DNA from: Cristatella mucedo
Lineage: Eukaryota; Bryozoa; Phylactolaemata; Cristatellidae
Length of the DNA stretch: 64,000 nt
Direction: 5' to 3'
Assembly: GCA_009760855.2 (NCBI GenBank)
Contig: WPIO01000007.1
Span: 6,420,501-6,484,500 of the forward strand
Part shown: piece by piece, positions 28,101 to 39,547 of the stretch
Position numbering within the stretch: the first letter of the stretch is position 1
How the letters are laid out: every line of letters starts with the position of its first letter
Translations under genes and position numbers: made by a program
The notes under the pieces: generated by a model
What the model was told of the DNA's origin: nothing
The model's input: only the letters and a program-made list of their open reading frames with translations
Databases searched by the model: none

Positions 28101-28519
28101 ATGGGCAGCTGATTCAATGGCCTTATTTATAAAGCAGTAGCAGCCACTTAGGGGCCGTCGCTTATGCTTGGCAATATAGAATCCTGACTTGCATCACAAC
28201 ATCCCCTGACGTGACCAAATTTTAAAAGAACTTAAAAACGCACCTATTTAGGACAGCAGTTAGTGGGTCCCTGTGATTCGTCCTTTATGTGCTTATGCGT
28301 GCTGACATTGTGCATGCTGCCACTAACCAGTGCAGTCTGACAATAGTGATGCTTGTTTGGCAGATCGAAAATAAGGAGCACTGGAAGTGGACGATCGAAC
28401 ATATTCTGTACCCGTCATTCCGAAATACACTGCTGCCCCTGCGTCAGCGCTCGACCGACGGCAGCCTGCTGCAGATTGCCAGCTTGCCTGAACTTTACAA
28501 GGTATTCGAGCGTTGCTAA
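457..28519 (+). CDS. MLH1: MLH1, DNA mismatch repair MutL homologue (5' partial, 15 exons visible)
   Basis: MLH1 pairs with PMS2 as MutL-alpha, a nuclear ATPase/endonuclease complex acting after MutS in mismatch repair. Exons: 457-529, 855-946, 1862-1904, 4246-4334, 7832-7944, 8111-8204, 11037-11190, 13871-13943, 18025-18175, 18289-18488, 18766-18874, 22376-22439, 22597-22761, 25028-25222, 28364-28519. All reading phases join cleanly and give about 589 residues. Recognisable blocks are [16 protein letters not shown] (855 exon), [16 protein letters not shown] (MutL ATPase-region lysine motif, 11037 exon), [12 protein letters not shown] (18025 exon), [38 protein letters not shown] and the C-terminal KVFERC that ends MLH1 proteins. 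The exons for the N-terminal ATP-binding motifs lie left of the window. The intron after 1904 has a GC donor. Human exon 12 is split here, and human exons 17 and 18 correspond to one exon. The identification is certain; the 13871 exon rests on LLP at its start and phase fit. Confidence 0.97.
1680..1750 (-). repeat. LINE 3' tail stub
   Basis: Only the last 70 bp (GCGCCCTCAGAGAACTCAAT and following) of the L2/CR1-like 3' end next to an ATA-rich stretch, in an MLH1 intron. Confidence 0.6.
1905..4245 (+). other. MLH1 intron with no further gene
   Basis: GC donor at 1905-1906, acceptor CAG at 4245. Apart from a SINE tail-like fragment near 3135-3165 and the CTTT tract I see nothing recognisable. 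Confidence 0.6.
3691..3735 (+). repeat. (CTTT)n microsatellite
   Basis: About 11 tandem TTTC units in an MLH1 intron. Confidence 0.95.
4763..6368 (-). CDS. Rhodopsin-like G-protein-coupled receptor, nested antisense in an MLH1 intron
   Basis: A seven-transmembrane receptor of class A, about 430 residues, encoded by two exons: 6368-6224 (ATG at 6368) and 5907-4763. The 316-bp intron has a GTGTGT donor at 6223 and an acceptor at 5908 after a pyrimidine tract, and it interrupts TM1. Joining the exons gives a full hydrophobic TM1 containing the class A asparagine ([11 protein letters not shown]). Other landmarks are the TM2 aspartate in LSLGAADAV, a cysteine before TM3, the [12 protein letters not shown] motif after TM3, CWLPGY in TM6 and DPIIY in TM7. 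Extracellular loop 2 is long, alanine-rich and contains NGS, a possible glycosylation site; the cytoplasmic tail carries an arginine cluster and cysteines. TM5 lacks the usual proline and TM7 has DPxxY rather than NPxxY, which recalls the melanocortin/cannabinoid/adenosine receptor cluster, but the ligand is unknown. The N-terminus is short and acidic, with no obvious signal peptide. An upstream GTG-initiated extension was ignored. Confidence 0.85.
6173..6213 (+). repeat. Short tandem repeat in the GPCR intron
   Basis: AAATCGCAAAAGGGC occurs about three times in tandem, inside the 316-bp GPCR intron and next to its donor. Confidence 0.85.
7349..7430 (+). repeat. (AC)n microsatellite, about 80 bp
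   Basis: Uninterrupted AC tract followed by a GA-rich run, in an MLH1 intron. Open frames over it are pure Thr/His or Cys/Val repeats and not genes. Confidence 0.97.
9945..10033 (+). repeat. (AG)n microsatellite, about 88 bp
   Basis: Uninterrupted GA tract in an MLH1 intron. Confidence 0.97.
10459..10637 (-). repeat. tRNA-Ser-like SINE (family 1), copy 2
   Basis: Full-length copy in inverse orientation, from the GCTGATTAAACAGCCTC tail to the tRNA-like head ending in CCATCACGGCTCA. It lies upstream of the MLH1 exon at 11037. Confidence 0.85.
11598..11779 (+). repeat. tRNA-Ser-like SINE (family 1), copy 3
   Basis: Full-length copy with GAGCCGTGATGGCACACTAG, box B GGTTCGATTCC and a T-rich end. 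It is nearly the reverse complement of copy 2. A diverged fragment with similar words lies just before it (about 11480-11590). Confidence 0.85.
12130..12338 (+). repeat. Dispersed repeat also present at 31010-31195
   Basis: Shared words include AGTCGAGTAACGTCGC, TTGGCAGCAGGC and CTCCTGTGCA in the same order and orientation at 31010-31195. Inside it an 18-bp unit around ACTTCCGAAGTGAGA is duplicated in tandem (12150-12190). Probably an internal piece of a LINE. Confidence 0.55.
13575..13735 (-). repeat. SINE family 2 with LINE-like tail, copy 1
   Basis: Read on the minus strand: a tRNA-like head (GTTAAGG... and a GGGCTCGAGC-like box B), then the tail GCGCCTGGATAGAGATTAAG with TTCTCTTAGGGCGCT. 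The tail resembles the L2/CR1-like LINE 3' end. Confidence 0.6.
14805..14920 (+). repeat. LINE 3' tail stub with ATT repeat
   Basis: AAGCGCCTAGAAAGAGATT and GTTCTCTGAGGGCGCTTTAT followed by a TTA repeat, in an MLH1 intron. A shorter stub lies at 27620-27660. Confidence 0.65.
19100..21180 (+). mobile_element. L2/CR1-like LINE, long but heavily decayed copy
   Basis: Fragments in order on the plus strand: endonuclease-like sequence near 19130-19350, an [15 protein letters not shown] block near 19630, reverse-transcriptase pieces from 19960, a [20 protein letters not shown] block near 20470, and C-terminal pieces up to 21170. Many stops. It lies inside an MLH1 intron. Confidence 0.65.
21690..22013 (-). 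mobile_element. L2/CR1-like LINE, 3' end fragment
   Basis: From the ATT-repeat tail through GCGCTTTACATTTGCTGCAA and the CATGCACAGGGTCAGC region; 5' truncated. It lies in an MLH1 intron. Confidence 0.75.
22135..22173 (+). repeat. (GT)n microsatellite
   Basis: About 19 GT units, some 200 bp upstream of the MLH1 exon at 22376. Confidence 0.95.
22762..25027 (+). other. MLH1 intron, mostly unassigned
   Basis: GT donor at 22762, TAG acceptor at 25027. It holds partial and complete family 1 SINEs near 24160-24755 and a C-run near 24478. The 169-codon frame at 23684-24193 has no recognisable domain. Confidence 0.55.
24606..24755 (-). repeat. tRNA-Ser-like SINE (family 1), copy 4
   Basis: Inverse copy; tail at 24606, box B complement at GGATTCGAA, head ending near 24755. 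A partial 3' piece of the family also occurs at about 24160-24215 in plus orientation. Confidence 0.75.
25316..26255 (+). mobile_element. L2/CR1-like LINE, reverse-transcriptase C-terminal part and 3' UTR
   Basis: The open frame 25337-26002 (221 codons, ending KKELKNTPI) carries the region downstream of the RT core, with [50 protein letters not shown] and [20 protein letters not shown]. The 3' UTR ends in the AGAGATTGAGTTCTCTGAGG hairpin and an ATT repeat at 26240. It is the youngest-looking copy and lies in the last MLH1 intron. Confidence 0.85.
26256..28189 (+). other. AT-richer part of the last MLH1 intron
   Basis: Apart from a LINE tail stub at 27620-27660 there is no recognisable gene or repeat. 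A short inverted word around 27395-27425 (ATAAATGATC / GATCATTTAT) could form a small hairpin. Confidence 0.5.
28190..28326 (+). mobile_element. L2/CR1-like LINE fragment just before the last MLH1 exon
   Basis: It matches the AACTTAAAAACACACCTATTT and GTGCATGCTGCCAC region of the 25316 copy and stops about 37 bp before the exon at 28364. Confidence 0.65.
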
Positions 28520-28761
28520 GACCGATCACTTATAGCCAGTCGCCGAAAAAATGCAGGCTCGCCTTGCTCAGTTCGTCTAGTCAATGACCATGGGTACGCT
28601 GGAACATCAACCAGTCATACGATATTTCGAGAGCAGCCTCGTTGTTTGCAAAAGGCATTGAAGGCCTCTACTGCCAGCTCCAGGCATTTCCGAAAAGGTG
28701 GTATCGCAGGCCTTGCTGCACTGCCTGCCGTTATAATCGCTGCTCAGGGATTGGCACTATG

Positions 28762-28767
28762 AATAAA
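28762..28767 (+). promoter_or_regulatory. Candidate MLH1 polyadenylation signal AATAAA
   Basis: AATAAA lies 243 nt after the MLH1 stop codon, a plausible 3' UTR length, and it is followed by a T-rich stretch. It ends the MLH1 side of the convergent MLH1/NDUFS8 gap. Confidence 0.5.
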
Positions 28768-29377
28768 TTATATTTTTGCGAATGAAAACTTGGTATCTTG
28801 CTACGATGCACCTTACAAACCCGAAGCTGTAGGTGCTCCAAGAATGTTTTTATATTTACTTATATTAGCAATGTCACACTTCACTCAACATCCAGATAAT
28901 GTTAGTTACATTATTTACTCTTGCTGTTGGACCATTTGGCTGTACCTGCATAACTTTGTTGAATGTAAGCTTACTAACACGTTTCACTGCACTCCTTCAA
29001 ATCTACTGCACGAGTGAAGATGAGAATATCAACTGAACGATCGGTTTATAGCTTGTTCCTTCATCTTGATCGTACCATAATGGCAACCTAATACAACCTG
29101 ACATTTGGTGGGCTGAGAATCCGACTAATAGCTACAACTGTCCTTGTCGTAAGCATGCTTAGGACAGTCAATGCTGCTGCATAGTGTCAGCAATCGCGAG
29201 TAATGACGAAATGGGATCTTGGGATTGGTAGCTGCCCCCAGAGACGTAAGGATTGCAGTGAAGGCTATAAAGCACAGGTTCACGAAACATGAAAGTAAAA
29301 TAAAAATGAGGCTCTGGACACTGCACTACACCACATTACCCACAAAATATGCCGACATATTTCTCCATAGGGCTCAA

Positions 29378-29383
29378 TTTATT
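29378..29383 (-). promoter_or_regulatory. Candidate NDUFS8 polyadenylation signal AATAAA (minus strand)
   Basis: The plus-strand TTTATT reads AATAAA on the minus strand, about 290 nt past the NDUFS8 stop. With the MLH1 signal it leaves roughly 600 bp between the two converging transcripts. Other A-rich hexamers nearby could serve instead. Confidence 0.35.
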
Positions 29384-29673
29384 AATGCTATCTCACTCAC
29401 ATCTTGAGTAAAGCACACATTTGCTGGTCAAACATAGCCCCCTTCAACCAGTAACAGCACTTCATCTTTACTTTCCTGCATCCAGTAGCCCTAAATGCAG
29501 CGAGAGCTAAGGCAGGCTAAGTCACAGAAAGATGCCTAACTGCTACGGTGAACCTCAGGCTCAGCATATACATCCTTCGTGCATTCAACATTGGCTTCCA
29601 ACAGCCAACGTAAAGGCTCCATCCGCAGGCTGTGTCGTCGAAGCTTGGCCTCATGAAGGCCGGCCTTAGCCTG

Positions 29674-33982
<4,309 letters not shown>

Positions 33983-35553
33983 ATACAAATCTTACGCGTC
34001 TTCGCTGACCACAGGCATCGCAGCAACGCCATCCTGTACACTCGATTTAGTTGACAACAGCGAGTCCGTTTAGCATGCGTTAACGACAACTTCCGCTTGT
34101 GGAGCAAATATTAGTGTGCTCTTCGAGTAGGCAGCTAGCAGTAAGCATTTTAGCGTGGATTTTTGCCCCAAAGTATCTCAATACTACACTGACCTTTCTT
34201 CTTAGTTGAAAAAAGGCCTCGAGGGAAAAAGTCGACGCGGCCGTTGCGCTGTCTTGAGCTTAGGACCCTAATAACTTAATCTCTATTCAGGCGCTTCACA
34301 TATACAATATAAATAAAATATAATTCATTTGATAGTGCCCTAAGAGATATTGATCTCTATTCATGCGCATCGTCTATGCCTTGGGGCTCGAGCCGACTAA
34401 CTCAGCCAGACTTGGTTGGCATCGGGTAATTATAGCTGCCTGACCTTAGGTGAGGAGAGTTGCGACGGATAGGGAGGAGAGGGGCGGTAGGGAAGTGAAC
34501 GCACGGCGGAGCAGTTGGGGCTCTCTCGCTGGGAGTGCGGAGTGTTACCTGTGAATATTGGATTTGATACTTTAAGTAGCACGATCGGGAGCATACAGTT
34601 TTGTTTACTTGTATGAAATGTAAAAACTGCATAGCTGGCTTGGTTCAGTGGTGAAGGTGCTCGCCCCGCATCTCCTCTTTGGCCAACTGGCAAGCCGCAG
34701 AGGAGAGCCGGTCATTGCAACGGCCACAACACCCGGCAGCCGCGAAATCCGCTAACGAAACCCGCTAATTATAGCTATACTACTTTGCTCAAGTGATGAG
34801 TTATATGCCCGCGGCAGAAATATTTCGACTGCCTGCGTGCTAATTAAGAGTGTATTTACGATATGTGTGTACGGATATTTGCGCGTGTTAAACATCGTTC
34901 TTCACTGAGTAATGAATCACTGCACTGCATTGCTAAATCAGCCAAGGATGCAGATTCATTCATGAAGCCGTCAGTTGCTTTTGTCCTTATATCTTATGGT
35001 ATGCGATTGTTAAGAATAAAAGCAATAGTAAGACATGCGCAGCGATGTCTCTTTCTGGAAACTTTGCTTAGGCTGCTGGTGTTGAAAACTTCTTAATGAG
35101 TGCAGCCAGCATTAGAAACGGAGCAACCCTGAGTGCCAGTTGTGAAGCAAGCAAGAGACTGGAGATGGCGTAACTTCCGGGTGAGCTATTTTCTGTCAGC
35201 GCATTCACTGGTTTGTCGTGATAAGAAGAAGAGACACAGTCAGTATGTCACCCATTGATTATGTGTGGCGTCTTTGGCTCTTAACTGCAATTATATGAAA
35301 AGTATGGAAAAAGTTTCTCATATTCGTCGTGCTGCGACTTGCATCCGATCGAAGTGCAGCTTAGTAAACCGGCCGCAGCCTCAGTCAAGCCCATCAAAGC
35401 GATGAAGGCAGCTGCTCCTGCCATCTCTGCTTTTTCAACAATAAAGCACGCCTAATTAAATAGATAAAGGAAACATTGAGGATGTATAGCCCGGTAAAAA
35501 AGCACACCCTCGTCAAACTGACACAAAAAACTAAGAGTGGTTCCAGCAAAGTG
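33983..35553. other. Upstream region of NDUFS8 and repeat-rich spacer
   Basis: The first few hundred bases upstream of 33982 should contain the NDUFS8 promoter and 5' UTR, but no clear core element is visible. SINE family 2 fragments follow (34258-34440), and a tRNA-like GGTTCAGTGGTGAAGGTGC lies near 34640. No other gene is recognised. Confidence 0.5.
34300..34440 (-). repeat. SINE family 2, copy 2 (diverged)
   Basis: It shares the AGAGATCAATATCTCTTAGG hairpin tail and the GGCTCGAGCC box. A second tail fragment lies directly before it (about 34258-34300). Confidence 0.5.
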
Positions 35554-35741
35554 GGTGTGGTTTCATTTAATTTGTGACACTGCCGCTGATCGTTGTATGA
35601 GTGGGCTGTGACACTCGATGTGGTAGGCAATCGGGACGTGCCATTGGTGGTTGTTACGACAAGGTGGACTCCGGTGGGCGAGAGGGGCGAAGAGAGTCGT
35701 GCTTCGCCCTGCTCTGTGAGTGGTGAAATAAACTGGTGGTG
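35554..35741 (+). repeat. LTR-type repeat, copy 1
   Basis: It shares about 190 bp with 36359-36600, including GGCGAGAGGGGCGAAGAGAG and a GAAATAAACTGGTGGTG end that looks like a polyadenylation signal in an LTR. It is followed by short imperfect repeats of CGGAGATGC (35743-35860). Confidence 0.55.
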
Positions 35742-36358
35742 AGTCGGAGATGCAGTGAAGGTCGGAGACTCAGTGACGACGCCAGTGGGTTGTGACTAGG
35801 CGCAGGTAGGAGAAGAGGCGAAGATCGGAGATGCGGTGCAGGTCGGAGATGCTGCAGATCTGAAACACGGCAGCGGCGGCGGCGCCCGAAGACGTGGCGA
35901 CGCCCGGAGAGGCGGCGGTGGCTTACGAAGTGGTGATGGTGTGGGATGCACCATTGAGCTGCAAGGCTCGGCCGCCCAACGAGGCGCCAGGGGTAGAGAA
36001 ATATGTGGCCCAGCGACTCGCGAACGGAGATGTTGTATGCAGCCGGCGTGTCTCTACAGGCCGTTCGATCGCCTGCCTCCTCCGAGCAGCCGTTACTTAG
36101 TCTCTTAATTAAGGGAGCGGACATCAGACCAGTGCCGATCGCTAACGAACTCCTGGATGCCCACTTCGATGCTGGCCCGGGTAGTACGGCCAGAGCCGAC
36201 GAGCCCAGCAGACAGCTACGGCCAAGATGTAGCCTGAGACCACCGGGGCGCTATGAGGACTGTGTGCTTTCTGTTTAGCATTCTCGTTGCCAAAGCGGTG
36301 GAGAAGAACAGCTGCTTGATGCTCTGGCTACGTAATAGATTTATCTCCAGATCGGGCG

Positions 36359-36600
36359 GGCACGTGGTTTCATTTAATTGATGACACTGCCCCTGATCGT
36401 TGTACGAGTGGACTGTAACACTCAATTTGCTAGGCAGTCGGGACGTGCTATTTGTGATTGTTATGACAAGGGGGACTCCGGTGGGCGAGAGGGGCGAAGA
36501 GAGTCGTGCTTCAGCCTGCTCTACGAGTCATGAAATAAACTGGTGGTGTTGCTCGTCGGCTAGCGTTCTGTGCTGTTCGCGACGATAACTCAAGTAACGC
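36359..36600 (+). repeat. LTR-type repeat, copy 2
   Basis: Second copy, similar at most positions; it begins TGTAACACTC after a CGTTGTACGAGTGGAC lead. It ends about 210 bp before the viral hairpin. Confidence 0.55.
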
Positions 36601-36811
36601 TGTGCAAAAGGTACGCACGCTTTTTTTCGGATGCGCGCAGGCTGTTCGAAAATATTTGTAGAGCCTGGCACCGTGGGGACCTGCTTTTCGTGCGAACGTC
36701 TAAAGCCACCTCTATGTGCCTTTAACTGTACAACCACGTCATGTTTGGGCAGTCCCTAACTTAATCGAAAAGAGCTTATACCTGCCAACTTCTACCCGAT
36801 CTGGGCTAGAG

Positions 36812-36932
36812 GTGTTGTAAAGAAAGTTACTTCTTAAGCCAATACCCTTTTCAATCCTTCTCATGCTCACTTCGTTCGCATTCAAAGTCTTGAAAAAGAA
36901 ATTGGCTTAAGAAGTAACTTTCCTTACAACAC
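36812..36932. repeat. 32-bp inverted repeat (hairpin) at the left edge of the viral block
   Basis: Arms 36812-36843 and 36901-36932 are reverse complements with one mismatch in 32, separated by a 57-nt loop. The loop has a weaker inner complementarity (CTTTTCAA near its start, TTGAAAAAG near its end). The outer end of the left arm coincides with the switch from host-like to AT-rich sequence. It may be the terminus of the element. Confidence 0.8.
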
Positions 36933-36975
36933 TAAAACTTTTGTCTTATGTTTGTGAAATTAAAAAACAAATTGA

Positions 36976-36985
36976 TATAGACAAT
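36976..36985 (+). promoter_or_regulatory. TATAGA-type motif before the membrane-protein gene
   Basis: TATAGACAATG: the motif is two bases from ATG 36983, as at several other genes of the element. Confidence 0.35.
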
Positions 36986-37383
36986 GCCAGATTTAAGAAA
37001 AGACTTTGCCCTTAAAAAATATGAAGAAACTATTCAATTTAATAAAAAAAATTAGATCATTTCTAATAAAATTAACAAGAGCTAGATACGTAATTAATTT
37101 TATAAATATAGTAATAGCATTAGGAGTAACTGTTTCCAGTACTTATATTCAAATAATCCCAGTTATTAGTCATGCAGTCACTTTCTTTTCAGCACTATCT
37201 GTAATGTTTGTATCAGTTGATGGTGTACTATCAGGAATAGATAAACGTAAAAGAAATGCTTTAAATTCTAATTCTGAAATTATCTCAAAAATTGCTAATG
37301 CTTTATCTGATGATGAAATTACAAAAGAAGAATTTGAAGGACTTCTATTGGGAAGTTCACAAACTGAAATTAATGTTGGTTAA
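36983..37383 (+). pseudogene. Small viral membrane protein, frameshifted near its start
   Basis: An open frame from ATG 37021 encodes 120 residues with a lysine/arginine-rich N-terminus, two adjacent hydrophobic segments (around VINFINIVIALGVTV and AVTFFSALSVMFVSV) and a hydrophilic C-terminal tail. An upstream ATG at 36983, preceded by the TATAGA-type motif seen at other genes of the element, opens a different frame. The two frames probably form one gene broken at an A-run near 37045-37055. It is transcribed away from the hairpin end. No family was recognised; a role in the virion membrane or the host membrane is only a guess. Confidence 0.5.
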
Positions 37384-37485
37384 TTACTTGCAGCTCCTCT
37401 CTAACAAAACTTCTCTTAACATCATTTACGAAGTATCTAGTCGGCTGCTCTTGCAATACCATTATTCTAACAATATTGCGTTTAG

Positions 37486-38259
37486 TCAAACTCCATATCG
37501 CATCTGTAGCTCTTCGTTTTTTCCATCTTCACCCTCACCTGCGTCTAATAAATATCTAACAGTTGTTCCTAATTTTAATAACTCTTCCTCTTCTACTTTT
37601 CTTTGGTATTTTGGTTTCTTTAGTTTTACTTTTTCTTTTTTTATTGCTTTAACAGGTTTTTCACCAATCACTCTTGAATTACTATTATTTAGATAATAGA
37701 TAATTAGATAATAAATAATCTTTGGTAAATTATCAATCCACTCTTTGTTTTTAGTATAATCTTCTTTATTAATACTTTCTAATTCCTTTTCATACTGTGC
37801 AATAAATACTCTCTCAGCTACTGTTCTATTCATTCTTTCAACTAATGCAACACTCTTTTTAGTAGTACCTTCCATAACACGTGTTTCATGTCTTTTCATT
37901 TCTTTCGCAAATTCTTCTTTGAACTCAGATCCCGAATCTACTATTAGCTTTTTAGGCCATTTCAAAGGACCTTTACTATAAATATCTATTATTGCATGTG
38001 TTACTTATTTAGAAGACTTTGTTTTAAGCGGTCTTGAATCTTTGTATCTACTAGCAACATCAATAACACTCAAAGCATATTTATATCCAGAATCATTAGG
38101 CATATATAGAATATCTGCTTGGTGGTTTTCATTAGATTCAACTACATTAAAGAAACCTTGTGGAATATTCTTAGGTCTTGGTTTGAATACTTGACTTATA
38201 TCTGAATCAAGATTGAACTTTCCTTCTTTTTTTCTTTCTTTTAGAGTTAAAAACGACAT
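37486..38259 (-). pseudogene. RVE-type (DDE) integrase, interrupted by one stop
   Basis: Retroviral-type integrase of the kind encoded by Polintons and LTR retrotransposons, which joins element DNA to the host chromosome. From ATG 38259 the frame runs about 258 codons with a single in-frame TAA near 38008. Catalytic-core landmarks are an aspartate in HQADILYMP, the conserved SVIDVASRY stretch, the second aspartate in LIVDSGSEF and the glutamate in VERMNRTVAER. A C-terminal segment rich in lysine and glutamate follows (KLGTTVRYLLD). The N-terminal zinc-binding HHCC domain is absent or very short. Its start lies 10 nt from the divergent zinc-finger gene. It is inactive as it stands. Confidence 0.85.
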
Positions 38260-38272
38260 TCTATAGAGAATG
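38259..38272. promoter_or_regulatory. Divergent TCTATAGA element between integrase and zinc-finger genes
   Basis: The palindrome TCTATAGA sits between two start codons 10 nt apart on opposite strands, reading TATAGA-ATG toward the integrase and TATAGAGA-ATG toward the zinc-finger gene. It is the tightest example of the recurring motif of this element. Confidence 0.5.
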
Positions 38273-38734
38273 GAAATATTTTGCGACACATGTTTAAATA
38301 CATTTAATGAAATTGAATACCTTGAAACAGGACATCCTTATTGTAAACCACCAACAAGAAAAAGACCAAAACAAAAGTATGAAATACGTTGTGATAAATG
38401 TGATTTAGATATGAGTGAAACATAATTTGATTCTAGCCTTTCACAAAATAGTGAAACAATCATTTGTTCATACTGTAACATAAATTCTAATTATTACAAA
38501 AAAGAAAAACCAACTAAACTATATTCTTTAGTAAGGAAACATTTTAAAAGTGGATGTTATCCAATCTAAGGCATACATAGATGTTTAGAACATGAATCAA
38601 TATGTGCTTTTTCAAAAATATTCCCACTTGTTAAAGGTAAGCATAAAGGAACAAAGTTAAAAGAGTTAATAGTTTTAATAGTTCACTTATACTTTTCAGG
38701 AGGGTACATAATTAACCAAGAGGTTTACCTTTAA
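38270..38734 (+). pseudogene. Zinc-finger (RING/ribbon-like) viral protein with two in-frame stops
   Basis: One reading frame of 154 codons from ATG 38270 to the stop at 38732-38734 is broken only by TAA codons at 38423-38425 and 38567-38569. It starts MEIFCDTCLN and contains paired cysteines (CDTC, GHPYC, CDKC, CSYC), which suggests two zinc-binding sites, the first resembling a RING finger. The C-terminal half contains further cysteine/histidine residues. It is divergently arranged with the integrase, and the two genes share a palindromic TCTATAGA between their starts. The frame is preserved on both sides of each stop, so it was a real gene. A DNA-binding or ubiquitin-related role is possible but unproven. 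Confidence 0.6.
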
Positions 38735-38801
38735 TTTCCCAAGGCTATCAACAAAGTAATACTCAGTTGGTAATCTACTGAAATAAGCATAATACTTTAA
38801 G
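38735..38801. other. Short AT-rich gap between convergent viral genes
   Basis: This is the only place in the element where a plus-strand and a minus-strand gene converge. I see no gene in it. It may hold polyadenylation signals for both. Confidence 0.3.
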
Positions 38802-39547
38802 TTAACAACTCGGAGAAGTATTTATAGCTCTTGCATCACCAGATACAACTGTTGTATCACTATTAGATCTTAGGAATACACAATTACTTGCTCCAACAAC
38901 CATAACATTCAATATCGTTATTGGTGGTGAAGTCTTATTTGTCCACGAATAAGGTGTTGATAGATTTAGTATTGAATTTAATGCTTTAGGGTCCACTGAG
39001 ATTGATATTACTTCCGTTATTTTTTAACTGTTTTATCTACATAATTCTGTGCTGCAACATCAGAAGGATTAACAGGCTCTGCAACGTTTGATATTGAATT
39101 TCCACCCATATTGATATTTTTTGTTGAAAGAAATGCTTTCAATAATGCATCTCTTTTCATTTCACCATAAGTAACACAATAGTCGTCATTTAGAACAACT
39201 GGATTGGTATTTCCTGAATTCCAATAAGTAGATGTTATAGCAAAGCTATTCATGTTTAAATCTCCTAGCATTGTATCACCAGTTTTTTTGACATAATTAT
39301 TTACTTGACTAACATTTACTCCATCAGTAGGATTAATACCTGCGCCAAGATTTGTAATACCAGCAAGATTCATTGTTATTCCTGAATTAACAACAAAGTT
39401 CGCATCAGCATAAGATTTTGTTACAGCATCAAAGTCATTAACAGGATCAGCTAAATTTATAATTCTATTTCCATTCGCATCAAGATCTGAAAGAATGAAA
39501 CCATTATTCTTTGATACATAGTCTTCGTTATGAAACTTTTTGTTCAT
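38802..39547 (-). pseudogene. Fibre-like protein with bacteriophage tail-fibre-type repeats
   Basis: An intact 176-codon frame runs from ATG 39547 to 39017, and a second open frame (38996-38802) probably continues it after a frameshift near 39015. The protein contains degenerate repeats of the form N-x-I-x-N-L-x-x-P-V-N-x-x-D-A-x-x-x-x-Y-V-D: NRIINLADPVNDFDAVTKSY near residue 24, a middle copy, and NSISNVAEPVNPSDVAAQNY near residue 152. A KKTGDTMLGDLNMNS block separates the last two. These motifs are typical of the trimeric shafts of phage tail fibres and related receptor-binding fibres. Inference: a virion fibre or spike. The segment after 39017 has a different, threonine/serine-rich character and could be the fibre head. 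It overlaps the end of the nuclease gene by 20 bp. Confidence 0.65.

Larger units (their letters stand above)
28520..29673. other. Convergent MLH1-NDUFS8 intergenic gap
   Basis: It should hold both 3' UTRs. No additional gene is visible; open frames at 28790-29017 and 29219-29407 are short and unrelated to known families. Confidence 0.6.
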
